Assembly (NCBI GenBank): GCA_038226665.1 | Contig: JBBRQI010000014.1 | Location: forward strand, 14,206-78,205 | Source: SZAS-103 sp038226665 | Lineage (GTDB): Bacteria; Pseudomonadota; Gammaproteobacteria; Xanthomonadales; Xanthomonadaceae | Length of the DNA: 64,000 nt | Direction: 5' to 3' | In this document: positions 37,226 to 46,635 of the stretch, piece by piece | How positions within the stretch are numbered: the first letter of the stretch is position 1 | Layout: each line of letters starts with the position of its first letter | Translations under genes and position numbers: made by a program | The notes under the pieces: generated by a model | The model's input: only the letters and a program-made list of their open reading frames with translations | Database searches by the model: none | What the model was told of the DNA's origin: nothing

Positions 37226-38217
37226 GGGCTGCGTTTCCGGAAGTGCCGCACGAGCGCCGGGCCGATCGCGGACAAAGCCAAGGTCTGGGTGGCCGCGCCG
37301 GCTTCAAGCGCCGCGCGCGGCATTCCGTATACCACGCTGCTGGCTTCGTCCTGGGCTACGGTCAGCCAGCCCTTGCGTTGCAGCACGCCCATGCCGGCGA
37401 CGCCATCACTGCCCATGCCGGTCAGGATGACCGCCGCGCCGGGATTGGCTTGCTGCGCCAGACTGTGGAAGAGTGCATTGATGCTTGGGATGTGCAATTC
37501 ATCCGCTGCTGCGGACTGCATGCCGAACTGGAATGCGGGGGTCAGCACCAGATGGCCGCCCGATCCGGCGATGTGCACCTTGCCGCGCTCCGGCGCTGCA
37601 CCGCGCACCGCGAGCGATACCGGGAGTTGGCATTGGCCACGGAGCCATTCGGCCAGGCCTGCGCTGAATTCGCCCTCGATATGCTGCACGATCACCACGC
37701 TGGCTTCGAAATCCATCGGCAAGCCGGCCAGTACCTTTGCGAGCGCGAGCGGGCCTCCGGTGGATGCGCCGATCGCCAGAATCGGCGGGTGTTTAGATGC
37801 TTGCATCGCTGTTGCCGATGGCGTTGCTCCCGGCGCTTCGCCGACCATGACCGCCAGTCGCTCCATCCGCGTCAGCAGCCGATGCGCACCGAGGATTTCG
37901 CCGTTGTCGTCGATGGTCGGCGGTTCAATCAGCCCGAGCGCCCCGTGGCCCATCGCTTCGTAAGCGCCGGCCACGGCATTGGTGGATGCGAGCGCGATGA
38001 CTGCGGCGCCGCACCGGAGCAATCCGGGAAGGTGTTCGGCCTTGCTGCCGAGCAATTCGAGTTGCACCAGCACGAGTTCCGGCGCGTGCTTGCGGCAATC
38101 CCGTTGCAACGAGTCGATATCGGCCGATTGTGCGACCAGATCGAAGCGGCTACTCATCAGGCTGCGCCGCAGCGCTTCGCGCACCAGACGTTCGCGATGG
38201 GCGACAACGAGTTTCAT
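37222..38217 (-). CDS. wspF: WspF protein-glutamate methylesterase with degenerate receiver
   Basis: 331 residues from the ATG at 38217 (MKLVVAHRERLVREALR), overlapping the wspE stop by 4 bp. The CheB-type catalytic domain is intact: Ser in AIGASTGGP, His in VIVQHIEGEF, Asp in GMGSDGVAGM. The N-terminal receiver is not: the acidic pair is replaced by Ala6-His7, the phosphoacceptor position is Gln52 (LVLVQLELL) and the Lys-Pro position reads Glu-Pro. It removes methyl groups from WspA, but phospho-control by WspE seems impossible through this domain. Confidence 0.9.
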   Translation of the reverse strand: MKLVVAHRERLVREALRRSLMSSRFDLVAQSADIDSLQRDCRKHAPELVLVQLELLGSKAEHLPGLLRCGAAVIALASTNAVAGAYEAMGHGALGLIEPPTIDDNGEILGAHRLLTRMERLAVMVGEAPGATPSATAMQASKHPPILAIGASTGGPLALAKVLAGLPMDFEASVVIVQHIEGEFSAGLAEWLRGQCQLPVSLAVRGAAPERGKVHIAGSGGHLVLTPAFQFGMQSAAADELHIPSINALFHSLAQQANPGAAVILTGMGSDGVAGMGVLQRKGWLTVAQDEASSVVYGMPRAALEAGAATQTLALSAIGPALVRHFRKRSP

Positions 38218-40766
38218 GCGGGCGCGTCGCTGTCGCCGATCAGGCCGTGCACGACATCGAGGAAGCCGTGTTCCTGGAAATCGCTTTTGGTCAGGTAGGC
38301 ATCGGCGCGCACTTCCATGCCGCGCGCACGATCTTCCGGACGATCCCGGTACGACACGATCACCACCGGCAGGCTGCGCAATTTGGGGTCCTGCTTGATC
38401 GAGCGAGTCAACTCGATACCGTCCATGCGCGGCATGTCGACATCGGTCACTACCAGATCGCATGGCCAGTCGCGCAGTTTCGACCAGCCGTCCATACCAT
38501 CGACCGCGACTTCCACGTCGTAGCCGCGTGCACTGAGCAACTGGCGCTCGAGCTCGCGCACGGAAATCGAATCGTCGACGACCAGCACACGCCGCCGCCG
38601 TCGCACCGCCTCGGTGCCCTCGGCATCGCGCAAACGAGACAGCTGGCGTTCGCGGTCGAGCGCGCCGTGCATGAGGTCTTCGACATCCAGCATCACCACC
38701 GGCGCGCCGTCCGGCAAGATCGCCAGCGCAGCCAGATCTGTCACCCGGCCCAGGCGCGCATCGAGAGGACGCGTCGCGAGGTCGAATTCGCCAAGCACCG
38801 CATCCACGACGAAGCCCGCGCGACGGCCTTCCTGAGCAACGACGACAACATCGACATGCTCGCCGCGCAGATGCGATTGACCGAGATCCAGCTGTTCGGC
38901 CAGCGGCACCAGGCCGATGTTCTGACCATCCAGCGCCAAGTATTGCATGCCTTGCCGGGCCTGCACGGCGGCGCGCTCCGAGCGCACCAGCCGCTCGATG
39001 CGCAACAGCGGGAATGCATAGGCTTCGCCAGCGACGCTGACCACGACCGCGCGCGTGACGGCGCGCGAAATCGGCACCAGCAGGCTGAAACGCGTACCGC
39101 TGCCGCGCGTCGAGGACAGACGGACGCTGCCGTCGAGTTCCTTGAGCATCTGCCGCACGACATCCAGGCCGACCCCGCGTCCGCTGATTTCGCTGACAGC
39201 ATCGCGCGTCGAGAATCCGGCCGCGAACAGCACCTCACCCAATGCCTCCTCATCGAGCTCGGTTGCATCCTGCGCGGCCATGCTGCCGCTCTCGACCAGT
39301 TTGGCGCGGATGCGTTCGAAATCGATGCCGGCACCGTCGTCGGCCACTTCGATGGCGAGCATCCCGGCGCGATAGGTCACTCCGACGCGAATGCTTCCTT
39401 CCTCAGGTTTGTCCATGCTGCGACGCAGCTCCGGTGTCTCGATGCCGTGATCGACGGCGTTGCGCAGCAGATGGGTCAGTGGCGCATCGAGGCGTTCGAG
39501 CACGTCCCGATCGACCGCGACCTGGGCGCCTTCGAGCACTGCGCGCGCGCGTTTGCCCAGTTGTCGGGCGATGTCGCGCACCATGCGCGGATAACCACTG
39601 GCGATGTCGCCGAATGGACGCAGGCGGGTCATCGCCGCGTGATGGTAGAGCCGTTCGTTCAAGTCGAAGGATTCGCGCTGGTAGGCGCCGAAATCATCCA
39701 GCCAGTTGTTGACCCCGTGACGCGATTCGGACAGCTCATGGCGGATGTGCGCGAGTTGCGCGCCGATGCCGCTCTTGCCGCTGGGTGCGCCGAGCTGGTG
39801 GTGCAGGTCGTCGAGCAGCCGCGAGATCGAGCCCATTCTCCGCCGCAACAATTGCTGGCGTTCGCCGAAGGGTTTCAGCCGGCGGTTTTCCACCATTCCG
39901 GTACCGGCGAGCGCAATGAGTTTGCCGACATGGCTCGCGCGCACGCGCAGGATCGGATCGGTTTCCTCCACGGCGATGTAGGTGGCCGCATCCATCGTCA
40001 GCGCAGGCATCGACGCGGCTTCCACCACACCCGGCACATACGCGCGCAAACGGCCCTTGAGTTCATTCGCGGCAGCGAGCGAAGCGGCCGAGCGATCGTG
40101 CCCCAACGCGCGCAAGCGATCGACCGTGCGCAACGCAAGATCGACCAGCGCTTCGCCGATCGGCGGTGGACTGCGCTGCGCGCCGCTCATGCGATCCTCG
40201 AGAGCATGCGCCAACGACACCGCCGCTTCGTTGCGAACCGCCCGTGCGGCGCCCTTGATCGAATGCGCCGCGCGCATCAATGGCGCGATCAATTCCAGGC
40301 GGTCGGGGTGCTGTTCGAGTTGCAGCAAAACGCGGTCCATGACCGCGCATTTTTCCTCGACTTCGGTAGCGAACAACGCGAGCAGGCGCGGGTCAGCGCT
40401 GTCGTCGGCGGCAGCCGGGGAAACTGCTTGGTTTTCGACGAGCGCACGCAGCCGCTCGAAGCCGCCGGCGAGCGCATCGGCGTCGAGGTCGGCGAGCAGT
40501 TCCAGTGCATCCAATGCATCCTGCGCACGTTGGGTTTGCTGCTGACGACGGCGGCCATCGCTCCAGATCGGCAGCATCGCCTCGACGAAATCCGGCAACG
40601 GCGTTTCGCCCAGCGCGCGGGTTGCGCCGAGGAATGCCTGCAACCGGCGCTGCCATTGCGCGACCGTCGTCGCATCGTCCGCGAGCGCGAGACGATTGCC
40701 GAATCCGCGCAACTGCGGCAATAACCGGTGCAGCTCTTCCTGCATCAGCGGCCACAGCGCGCTCAC
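38214..40766 (-). CDS. wspE: WspE hybrid CheA-type histidine kinase
   Basis: 850 residues from the GTG at 40766, which overlaps the wspD stop (GTGA). HPt domain with phosphorylated His168 (AAHSIKGAAR), dimerisation and ATPase domain (HLLRNAVDHGIE, DDGAGID, GRGVGLDVV), a CheW-like domain, and a C-terminal receiver with intact residues (VLVVDDS, VVTDVDMPRMDG). Autophosphorylates on WspA signalling and passes phosphate to WspR. A long opposite-strand ORF here is a shadow. Confidence 0.94.
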   Translation of the reverse strand: MSALWPLMQEELHRLLPQLRGFGNRLALADDATTVAQWQRRLQAFLGATRALGETPLPDFVEAMLPIWSDGRRRQQQTQRAQDALDALELLADLDADALAGGFERLRALVENQAVSPAAADDSADPRLLALFATEVEEKCAVMDRVLLQLEQHPDRLELIAPLMRAAHSIKGAARAVRNEAAVSLAHALEDRMSGAQRSPPPIGEALVDLALRTVDRLRALGHDRSAASLAAANELKGRLRAYVPGVVEAASMPALTMDAATYIAVEETDPILRVRASHVGKLIALAGTGMVENRRLKPFGERQQLLRRRMGSISRLLDDLHHQLGAPSGKSGIGAQLAHIRHELSESRHGVNNWLDDFGAYQRESFDLNERLYHHAAMTRLRPFGDIASGYPRMVRDIARQLGKRARAVLEGAQVAVDRDVLERLDAPLTHLLRNAVDHGIETPELRRSMDKPEEGSIRVGVTYRAGMLAIEVADDGAGIDFERIRAKLVESGSMAAQDATELDEEALGEVLFAAGFSTRDAVSEISGRGVGLDVVRQMLKELDGSVRLSSTRGSGTRFSLLVPISRAVTRAVVVSVAGEAYAFPLLRIERLVRSERAAVQARQGMQYLALDGQNIGLVPLAEQLDLGQSHLRGEHVDVVVVAQEGRRAGFVVDAVLGEFDLATRPLDARLGRVTDLAALAILPDGAPVVMLDVEDLMHGALDRERQLSRLRDAEGTEAVRRRRRVLVVDDSISVRELERQLLSARGYDVEVAVDGMDGWSKLRDWPCDLVVTDVDMPRMDGIELTRSIKQDPKLRSLPVVIVSYRDRPEDRARGMEVRADAYLTKSDFQEHGFLDVVHGLIGDSDAPA

Positions 40767-41434
40767 GCGAACAACGCCTGTGCGAGCAAGTGCAACACCG
40801 CTTCGTCCTTGAGCATCGCCACATGCCCGGTTTTCAGCGGAAACAAGCCTTCCACGCAATCGCGCAGCGGCTCAGGCAAGGTATCCGGCGGCGGTTCCAG
40901 ACTGTTGCCTGGGAAGTGCTGCAGGCCGAGCACTTCATTGCAGCGGAACGCCAACAGGCGGGCGCTGCTGTCGCGCACCAGCACCATCCGCACCGATTCG
41001 CTGGATTCGCCACGCGCGCCGAGGCCGAGCACTTCATCCAGCGACACGCACAAATGCAGCTCGCCGCGCACATTGACGATACCTTCGAGCCGGCCCGTCG
41101 TGCGGTGCGCGAGACGCCGAACGAATTGTTGCGCGGCTACTTCGGCGACCAGCGCGGGCGGCAGGCCCAGCCATTGCTGGCCGAGACGGAACACCAGGGC
41201 CGACCTTTGACTTCCTTGCGCTGCGATCCCGGCATGCCATTGTTCGGCTGGGTCGGCTTCCGATGGGCGATCGAACAAGGTGCGTGCCGCGTCGGAGAAG
41301 ACCTGACAGTTCCGGCAATGCAGGCATTCGACCAGCAACGGACAACTCTGATCGCCGCCGTACACGCCGATGCGCCGCCAGCAATGCTCGAGAGTTCCTT
41401 TCATCGGTGCCGAGTTGGCGAGTACTGCGTTCAC
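40763..41434 (-). CDS. wspD: WspD coupling protein (CheW-like)
   Basis: 223 residues. The N-terminus holds the WspD-type cysteine cluster (CPLLVECLHCRNCQVFSDAA), absent from WspB, followed by a CheW fold (GRLEGIVNVRGELHLCVSL). Couples WspA to WspE. The start overlaps the wspC stop (ATGA), and its stop overlaps the wspE start. Confidence 0.92.
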   Translation of the reverse strand: MNAVLANSAPMKGTLEHCWRRIGVYGGDQSCPLLVECLHCRNCQVFSDAARTLFDRPSEADPAEQWHAGIAAQGSQRSALVFRLGQQWLGLPPALVAEVAAQQFVRRLAHRTTGRLEGIVNVRGELHLCVSLDEVLGLGARGESSESVRMVLVRDSSARLLAFRCNEVLGLQHFPGNSLEPPPDTLPEPLRDCVEGLFPLKTGHVAMLKDEAVLHLLAQALFA

Positions 41435-42642
41435 GCAGGCCTCCCGAGGCGTTTGCGCAGCCGTTCGGAACGCTTGCGCAGATCGCCTGCAAGCTCCGGG
41501 CGACCCAGACGCTCGGCCAGCGCAATGCGGTGATCGATCGCAGGGATGTGGTCGCGGTCGAGGAAGCAGACCCTGGCGAATGCTGCGTCGGCCGCGCTCA
41601 GATCAGCGCGCGCCGACTCGATCAGGCCGAGCAGGAACAGGGTGTCGATATCCTCCGGATGCCGCCTCAGCAGCAGCTCGCATGCAGTGCGCGCTTCCTC
41701 CAGACGCCCGGCATCGGCCAGTTCTTGCGGCGACAACGGCGGCGTCGGCGCAGCGACGGGATCGGCGCGCGGTCGCGGCGGATGTCTTGCAACCGTCGCA
41801 GTCACGACCGCCGCGCGTTCGGGCAAACGCGCGGGCGTGTTGCCTGGAGCCGTGCGTGCAGATGGTGCAGGCTCGCGCAGATAGCTCAGCGGACATCCGC
41901 CTGCGTAAGGTCGCAGGCCGTAGGCGGCCATGTCGAGCGCGTCGGCCTGTCCCGCGAACAACAAGCCGCGTGGTTCGAGCGCGGCCAGCAGGATTTTCAG
42001 CATCTGGGCGCGAGCTTGCGGATGCAGATAGATCAGCAAGTTCCGGCAGAACACCACGTCGAAGCGTTCGGACGCATTGAGCAGCATCGGATCGAGCGCA
42101 TTGCCGACGCGAAAGCGCGCGCATCGCTTGATGCTGTCCGAGATCGCGAAGCCGCCGGCGCGCGGCTGTATCCAGGTGCCCGGAACGGGTTGCCCGCGCA
42201 GGGCATTGTTGCGAAAAACTCCAGTCTGCGCCCGTACGACGGCGCTGCGCGAAATGTCGATGCCGAGCACGTCGATGGCGTCGGCCGGCAACCCGGCTTC
42301 GAGCAGGGCGATCACCGCCGAATACGCTTCTTCGCCGCTCGCGCACGGCAGGCTCAATACCCGCAATGGCCGACGGTCGCGATGCTCGCGCGCGTAGCGG
42401 ATCAGGTCGGCGTACTGATCGCCGGCGCGGAAGAACCACGACTCCGGCACCACGAAGCGCTCGACGATGTCGAAAAACAGGTCGGGTTGCAGCACTGCTT
42501 TTGCGTACAGAGCTTCGTCATCGATGACCCCGAGCGCCGCGCGCGATTCCGCGAAAGCATCGTCGATCACGCGCTCGCCGAGCGACCCGGCGTCCAGGCC
42601 GATGCGCTGGTGCAGCAGCTTGAGCAACGCCGACCGGCTCAT
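41431..42642 (-). CDS. wspC: WspC CheR-type methyltransferase with TPR tail
   Basis: 403 residues. CheR domain with ERFVVPESWFFRAGDQ, SAM motif LPCASGEEAYS and FDVVFCRNLLIYL, then a Pro/Ala linker and a TPR-like tail (DIDTLFLLGLIESARADLSA), the usual WspC layout. Methylates glutamates on WspA, opposing WspF. Overlaps both neighbours by 4 bp. Confidence 0.92.
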   Translation of the reverse strand: MSRSALLKLLHQRIGLDAGSLGERVIDDAFAESRAALGVIDDEALYAKAVLQPDLFFDIVERFVVPESWFFRAGDQYADLIRYAREHRDRRPLRVLSLPCASGEEAYSAVIALLEAGLPADAIDVLGIDISRSAVVRAQTGVFRNNALRGQPVPGTWIQPRAGGFAISDSIKRCARFRVGNALDPMLLNASERFDVVFCRNLLIYLHPQARAQMLKILLAALEPRGLLFAGQADALDMAAYGLRPYAGGCPLSYLREPAPSARTAPGNTPARLPERAAVVTATVARHPPRPRADPVAAPTPPLSPQELADAGRLEEARTACELLLRRHPEDIDTLFLLGLIESARADLSAADAAFARVCFLDRDHIPAIDHRIALAERLGRPELAGDLRKRSERLRKRLGRPA

Positions 42643-43085
42643 GCCTCGGCCTCGGCAACGAACAGGGCTTCGAGTTCTTCCGGCAACAACGCGGCGGGGT
42701 CGAGCAGTTGCGGCAAGTTCGGCTGATCAGCCAGGTGCTCGCTGAGCCACGGTGCATTCGGCAGCCGCAGGCCGGGAATCGTGGCGGCGACCGGTACCAG
42801 ATCGAGCACGTCCTCGGCCAGCAAGCCGAGCAGGCGCGGGCGGGTGTTGCCGGACAAGGCGACGACCACGATCCGGCTCGAGCGCAATGGCCGGCAGTCG
42901 CGCCCGAGCAGCAATCGGCACAGATCCACCACCGGCGTGAGCGTGCCGCGAAATGGCAGCAAGCCGATCACGCTTGCCGGCGCGAGGGCGAGCGGGCGCA
43001 AGGCGCGGCGCGGCAGCACTTCGACGACTGCAGCCGTCGGCAGCGCCAGTCGCAGTTCGCCGGCACGGAAGGCGAGGGCGAGCAT
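42639..43085 (-). CDS. wspB: WspB coupling protein (CheW-like)
   Basis: 148 residues, a single CheW fold (AAVVEVLPRRALRPL, VIGLLPFRGTLTPVVDL, LLGLLAEDVLDLV). Couples WspA to WspE. It starts 14 bp after the wspA stop and overlaps wspC. Confidence 0.9.
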   Translation of the reverse strand: MLALAFRAGELRLALPTAAVVEVLPRRALRPLALAPASVIGLLPFRGTLTPVVDLCRLLLGRDCRPLRSSRIVVVALSGNTRPRLLGLLAEDVLDLVPVAATIPGLRLPNAPWLSEHLADQPNLPQLLDPAALLPEELEALFVAEAEA

Positions 43086-43099
43086 CGCCGGACCCGCGC

Positions 43100-44746
43100 T
43101 CAGCTACCGACGTTGAATTGCGCGATTTCCTGCTTCAACACCGACACCGCATCGCGCAAGCTTTCGGTGGCGCTGTTGAATTCGCGCAACGACACCGAGG
43201 TCTGCCGCGCGCCGTCGATCATCTGGCCCATCGCATCGCCGATCTGACTCGCGCCCTGCGACTGGCTGCGCATGCCGTGGTTGACCGCGTCGAAACGTTC
43301 GGAAAGTGTTTTCACCTGGGTGATGATCTGTCCGAACTGGCCGCCGACGCGCTCGACATTGCCGACGCCGCTCTTCACTTCCTCGGCGAAGCGGTCGATC
43401 TCCATCACGCCTGCGGACACCGCCGTCTGCATCTGCTTGACCATCTGCTCGATGTCCAGCGTCGCGACCGCGGTCTGATCCGCAAGACGCCTGATTTCGC
43501 GCGCGAGGACGAGGAATCCGAGGCCTTGTTCGCCGGCTTTTTCAGCTTCGATCGCGGCATTGATCGACAGCAGGTTGGTCTGATCGGCAACCTTCGAGAT
43601 GGTTGTGACCACGCCCGTGATCTCTGCGGCTTCCTCGCGGATCGCAGCCAGCCGCGCCGCCATGGTATTGGCCGCGCCCGCAAGGCGTTCCATGGTGTTG
43701 TCCAGGTTGCGCAGGCCGGCTTGGCCATCCTCGGCCATGTCGGCGGTCTGGCCGGCGACGAGGTTCACGCCTTCCATCGTGGTCAGCAGCTCGGCGCTGG
43801 TCGCGCTGATCTGTTTCACCGCTGCGGCGATCTGGTTGGTCGAGGCGCCGAAGTTCTGCACTGTGGCTTCCTGCTGCCGGCTGGTCGCGGCGAATTCGGT
43901 CGCCGTGGTCATGAGTTCGACGGAGGCCTGTTTCGCGCGCGTGACCAGGCCGCGCAGGCTCAGCGTCATCTTGTGGATCGCCTTGAGCAAATGCCCGGCT
44001 TCGTCGTCGCGATCGGTCGTCGGGACTTCGGTGGCCAGATCCCCGGATGCGACCCGGTTGGCGATCTCCGAAGCCATCTTGATGCGCCCGGAAAGATCGC
44101 GTGCGGTGCGTTGCGCATACACGGCCATGAAGCCGACCACGAGCAGGATCGCAATTGCCAAGGCTATCAGCAGCCGGGTTTGATTCGCGATCACGGTTTC
44201 GGATTTCGACTCGAAGTCTGCGTTTTGCTGGGTTGCGATCTTGACGACCTGGTCGATCGCGAGCCGGTGCGCCTCATAGCGCTGATTCATTTGCGCGAGG
44301 ATGGCCTTGGCGCGTTCCCGGTCGCCCGCGCGTATAGCAGGCACGAATTGCTCGTCGCGCAACTGGAAGAACTGCATCGCGCTGCGGTACGCGGTGACCG
44401 TCATCAAATCCTTCATCGAATTCTGCGGCAATGCGCGCCGCCAGAATTCCTGCCTGCTTTCGTAGTCCACGCGCAGACGATCACCGCGTTCGATGAGTTC
44501 GCTGATCCTGCTCGGGTCGGTTTCGTCGTTGAGCTGACGTGCGACCAGATACGCCTCGATGATGTATTCCGGTGGCGGCAGAATGTCGGCGATCAAGTCC
44601 TTGCCGGAGACGATCTGTTCGTAGATCTTGCCCTGCACCCGCACCTGGTCGATCGTGTACCACGTGGTCCCGCCGAAGATCAGGAACAGTCCGGCGAACA
44701 CCGCGACGAGCAAGGTCATGCGACCGGCGAGATGCGACTTGCCCAT
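43100..44746 (-). CDS. wspA: WspA methyl-accepting surface sensor
   Basis: 548 residues from the ATG at 44746, preceded by AGGGGG; the open frame upstream of it is rejected on that ground. TM1 (MTLLVAVFAGLFLIFGG), a four-helix periplasmic region at about 35-190, TM2 (LIALAIAILLVVGFMAVYA), HAMP, and a signalling domain with hairpin ISKVADQTNLLSINAAIEAE. Length matches Pseudomonas WspA. Senses surface contact or envelope stress and heads the operon. Confidence 0.93.
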   Translation of the reverse strand: MGKSHLAGRMTLLVAVFAGLFLIFGGTTWYTIDQVRVQGKIYEQIVSGKDLIADILPPPEYIIEAYLVARQLNDETDPSRISELIERGDRLRVDYESRQEFWRRALPQNSMKDLMTVTAYRSAMQFFQLRDEQFVPAIRAGDRERAKAILAQMNQRYEAHRLAIDQVVKIATQQNADFESKSETVIANQTRLLIALAIAILLVVGFMAVYAQRTARDLSGRIKMASEIANRVASGDLATEVPTTDRDDEAGHLLKAIHKMTLSLRGLVTRAKQASVELMTTATEFAATSRQQEATVQNFGASTNQIAAAVKQISATSAELLTTMEGVNLVAGQTADMAEDGQAGLRNLDNTMERLAGAANTMAARLAAIREEAAEITGVVTTISKVADQTNLLSINAAIEAEKAGEQGLGFLVLAREIRRLADQTAVATLDIEQMVKQMQTAVSAGVMEIDRFAEEVKSGVGNVERVGGQFGQIITQVKTLSERFDAVNHGMRSQSQGASQIGDAMGQMIDGARQTSVSLREFNSATESLRDAVSVLKQEIAQFNVGS

Positions 44747-44862
44747 ACAACCCCCTGAGTTGGCGACCCGATTACAACACAGCAGATCGGCAGCCGGTAG
44801 CACCGAAGGGAACCCGCCCGCGCCGCAACACGACCGAATAGGGTGCCAATTCTCCGCGCTGA

Positions 44863-46275
44863 TCAATAACCTTGGAGTTCGTCGCTCTGCGCCTGGATCG
44901 GTGTTGGTATTGCGGCGGCTTGCGCGACTGGTAGAACCGCTGCGCCATCACGCTTGTACACCGTGCCCGCCTTCATCACGAAGCCGACTTTCTTCAACAA
45001 TGAAATATCGTCGAGCGGATTGCCGGGAACGGCGATGACATCCGCGAACTTGCCGGCGTCGATGCTGCCCAGGTCCTTGTCGTGCCTGAGCAGTTTTGCA
45101 GCGTGCGTGGTCGCGGCCTGGATCGCGAACAGGGGCGGCATTCCAGCCTTGACCATCAACTCGAATTCGTGCGCGTTCTGGCCGTGTGGATACACCGCCG
45201 CGTCGGTGCCGAACGCGATCGGCACGCCGGCGCGATAAGCCTTGCCTGCCGTCGCCGAAATAACCGGGCCGACCATCGCCGCTTTCGCGGCAATCTGCGT
45301 CGGATAGTAGCCGGGCACTTTCGCTTTCTCTCCTACAAACTCGCCGGCGATGATCGTCGGCACCAGCCAGGTGCCATGCTCCTTCATCAGTTTCATGTCC
45401 TCGTCATTCATGAAGGTGCCGTGCTCGATCGAATCCACCCCTCCGATCACCGCGCGACGAATCGCCTCAGCGCCGTGCGCGTGCGCGGCGACGGTAAATC
45501 CGTAATCATGCGCGGCAGCGACGACCGCCTTGATTTCCTCGATCGTCATCTGCGCGTTGTCCACGCTCGCGCTCTCATCGAGCACGCCGCCGGGCGGCAT
45601 GATCTTGATCAGGTCGGCGCCGTCCTTGTAATGCTGACGCACGGCCTTCAAGGCATCTTCGGGGCTGTTGATGATGCCGCTCCGCGGGCCTGGGTCGCCC
45701 ATCAGGTCGGCGCGATAGGCATCGGTAGCATCGGCATGCCCGCCGGTGGAACCAATCGCCATGCCGGCGCTGTAGATGCGCGGTCCCGGCACGATGTCGG
45801 CGTTGATCGCATTGCGCAGCGCGATGGATTCGTTGGCGCGGTCGGCGACGTTGCGCACGGTGGTGAAGCCGGCCATCAGCGTGCGCCGCGCATACACAGT
45901 GGAACGGATCGCGTAGTCGGCGATGTTCAAGCGGAACTGGTCGCTGTACTGGGTCGGACTGGTTTCCTGGGTCAGATGCACGTGGCTGTCGATCAGGCCG
46001 GGCAGGCAGGTATTGCCGGCGGGAATGTCGATCACGGTCGCGCCCGGGCGATCCGCGCGGCCAGCCACGACTTCGCTGATGCGCTGGCCATCGATCACCA
46101 CCGTCGTCGCACCCAGCATTTTGCCGGCGACTGTATCGAGCAGGGCCGGGCAGTGCAGCACGGTCTTCGTTGGTGCTGCGCCTGCTGCGGCTGTCTGCGC
46201 CGAAGACTGCGCTGCGGCAAGCGCTGCGATTGCGGTGGTCAGCGCAAGGGCAAGTGCGTGCGTGCGATTCGGCAT
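44863..46275 (-). CDS. secreted metal-dependent amidohydrolase
   Basis: 470 residues. Signal peptide MPNRTHALALALTTAIAALA at about 1-26. Amidohydrolase superfamily: metal ligands His98 and His100 (DSHVHL), the Lys in DLIKIM, VAAHAHG, SIEHGTF and the Asp in FGTDAAV. It belongs to the Sgx/Xaa-Pro-dipeptidase-like branch common in Xanthomonadaceae, hydrolysing amides or dipeptides outside the cytosol. Divergent from the kdp operon. Confidence 0.9.
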   Translation of the reverse strand: MPNRTHALALALTTAIAALAAAQSSAQTAAAGAAPTKTVLHCPALLDTVAGKMLGATTVVIDGQRISEVVAGRADRPGATVIDIPAGNTCLPGLIDSHVHLTQETSPTQYSDQFRLNIADYAIRSTVYARRTLMAGFTTVRNVADRANESIALRNAINADIVPGPRIYSAGMAIGSTGGHADATDAYRADLMGDPGPRSGIINSPEDALKAVRQHYKDGADLIKIMPPGGVLDESASVDNAQMTIEEIKAVVAAAHDYGFTVAAHAHGAEAIRRAVIGGVDSIEHGTFMNDEDMKLMKEHGTWLVPTIIAGEFVGEKAKVPGYYPTQIAAKAAMVGPVISATAGKAYRAGVPIAFGTDAAVYPHGQNAHEFELMVKAGMPPLFAIQAATTHAAKLLRHDKDLGSIDAGKFADVIAVPGNPLDDISLLKKVGFVMKAGTVYKRDGAAVLPVAQAAAIPTPIQAQSDELQGY

Positions 46276-46359
46276 GGTCGGTCTCCGATGAAGTCGCCCT
46301 CAGCATAGCAAGTGCGCCGCGACGACCGCTCACGGCGGTGCAGCGCGGATCGCTCGATT

Positions 46360-46376
46360 TTTACGCGATCTTTATG
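46360..46376 (+). promoter_or_regulatory. candidate KdpE operator
   Basis: TTTACG and TTTATG separated by 5 bp (11-bp period), the same layout as the E. coli kdp site TTTATA-N5-TTTACA. A possible -35 TTGGCA follows at 46379-46384, with a weak -10 near 46403. It is 78 bp before the first ORF of the kdp operon. Confidence 0.4.
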
Positions 46377-46453
46377 TCTTGGCACGCAATTCCTACGACT
46401 TCGATATGCGTCGTTTCCCATAGTGGCCGCATCGTCACTCATGGGCCGTTGCC

Positions 46454-46546
46454 ATGGATCTTGTCTATCTCGCGTTGATCGCCGCACTCGCCCTGGGCAC
46501 GGCGGGCTACCTGTGGCTGTGCGACAGCCTCGGAGACGGCCGATGA
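46454..46546 (+). CDS. 30-residue single-TM protein at the head of the kdp operon
   Basis: MDLVYLALIAALALGTAGYL followed by WLCDSLGDGR: one hydrophobic helix with a short charged tail. Its stop overlaps the kdpF ATG (ATGA), so translational coupling is likely. No strong ribosome site. Similar tiny membrane ORFs precede kdpF in some other bacteria (recollection, not checked). It may be a second KdpF-like stabiliser or a leader that couples translation. Confidence 0.55.
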   Translation: MDLVYLALIAALALGTAGYLWLCDSLGDGR

Positions 46547-46635
46547 ACATCCTCTACGTGCTCGCGGGTCTCGCTTCGGTCGCGCTGAGCATCTACTTGC
46601 TTGCCGCGTTGCTCAAGCCGGAGTGGTTCGAATGA
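46543..46635 (+). CDS. kdpF: potassium-transporting ATPase subunit KdpF
   Basis: 30 residues, MNILYVLAGLASVALSIYLL then AALLKPEWFE; the KPEWF end is the KdpF hallmark and E. coli KdpF has 29 residues. A single TM helix that stabilises the KdpABC complex. The stop overlaps the kdpA start (ATGA). Confidence 0.9.
   Translation: MNILYVLAGLASVALSIYLLAALLKPEWFE

Noticed and set aside
38130..40724. 864-codon open frame on the + strand opposite wspE
   Set aside because: Arg/Gln/His-rich low-complexity translation with no motif; a GC3-driven shadow of wspE. Similar long shadows exist opposite the nSTAND gene, the M14 peptidase, mfd, kdpA, kdpB and wspA.
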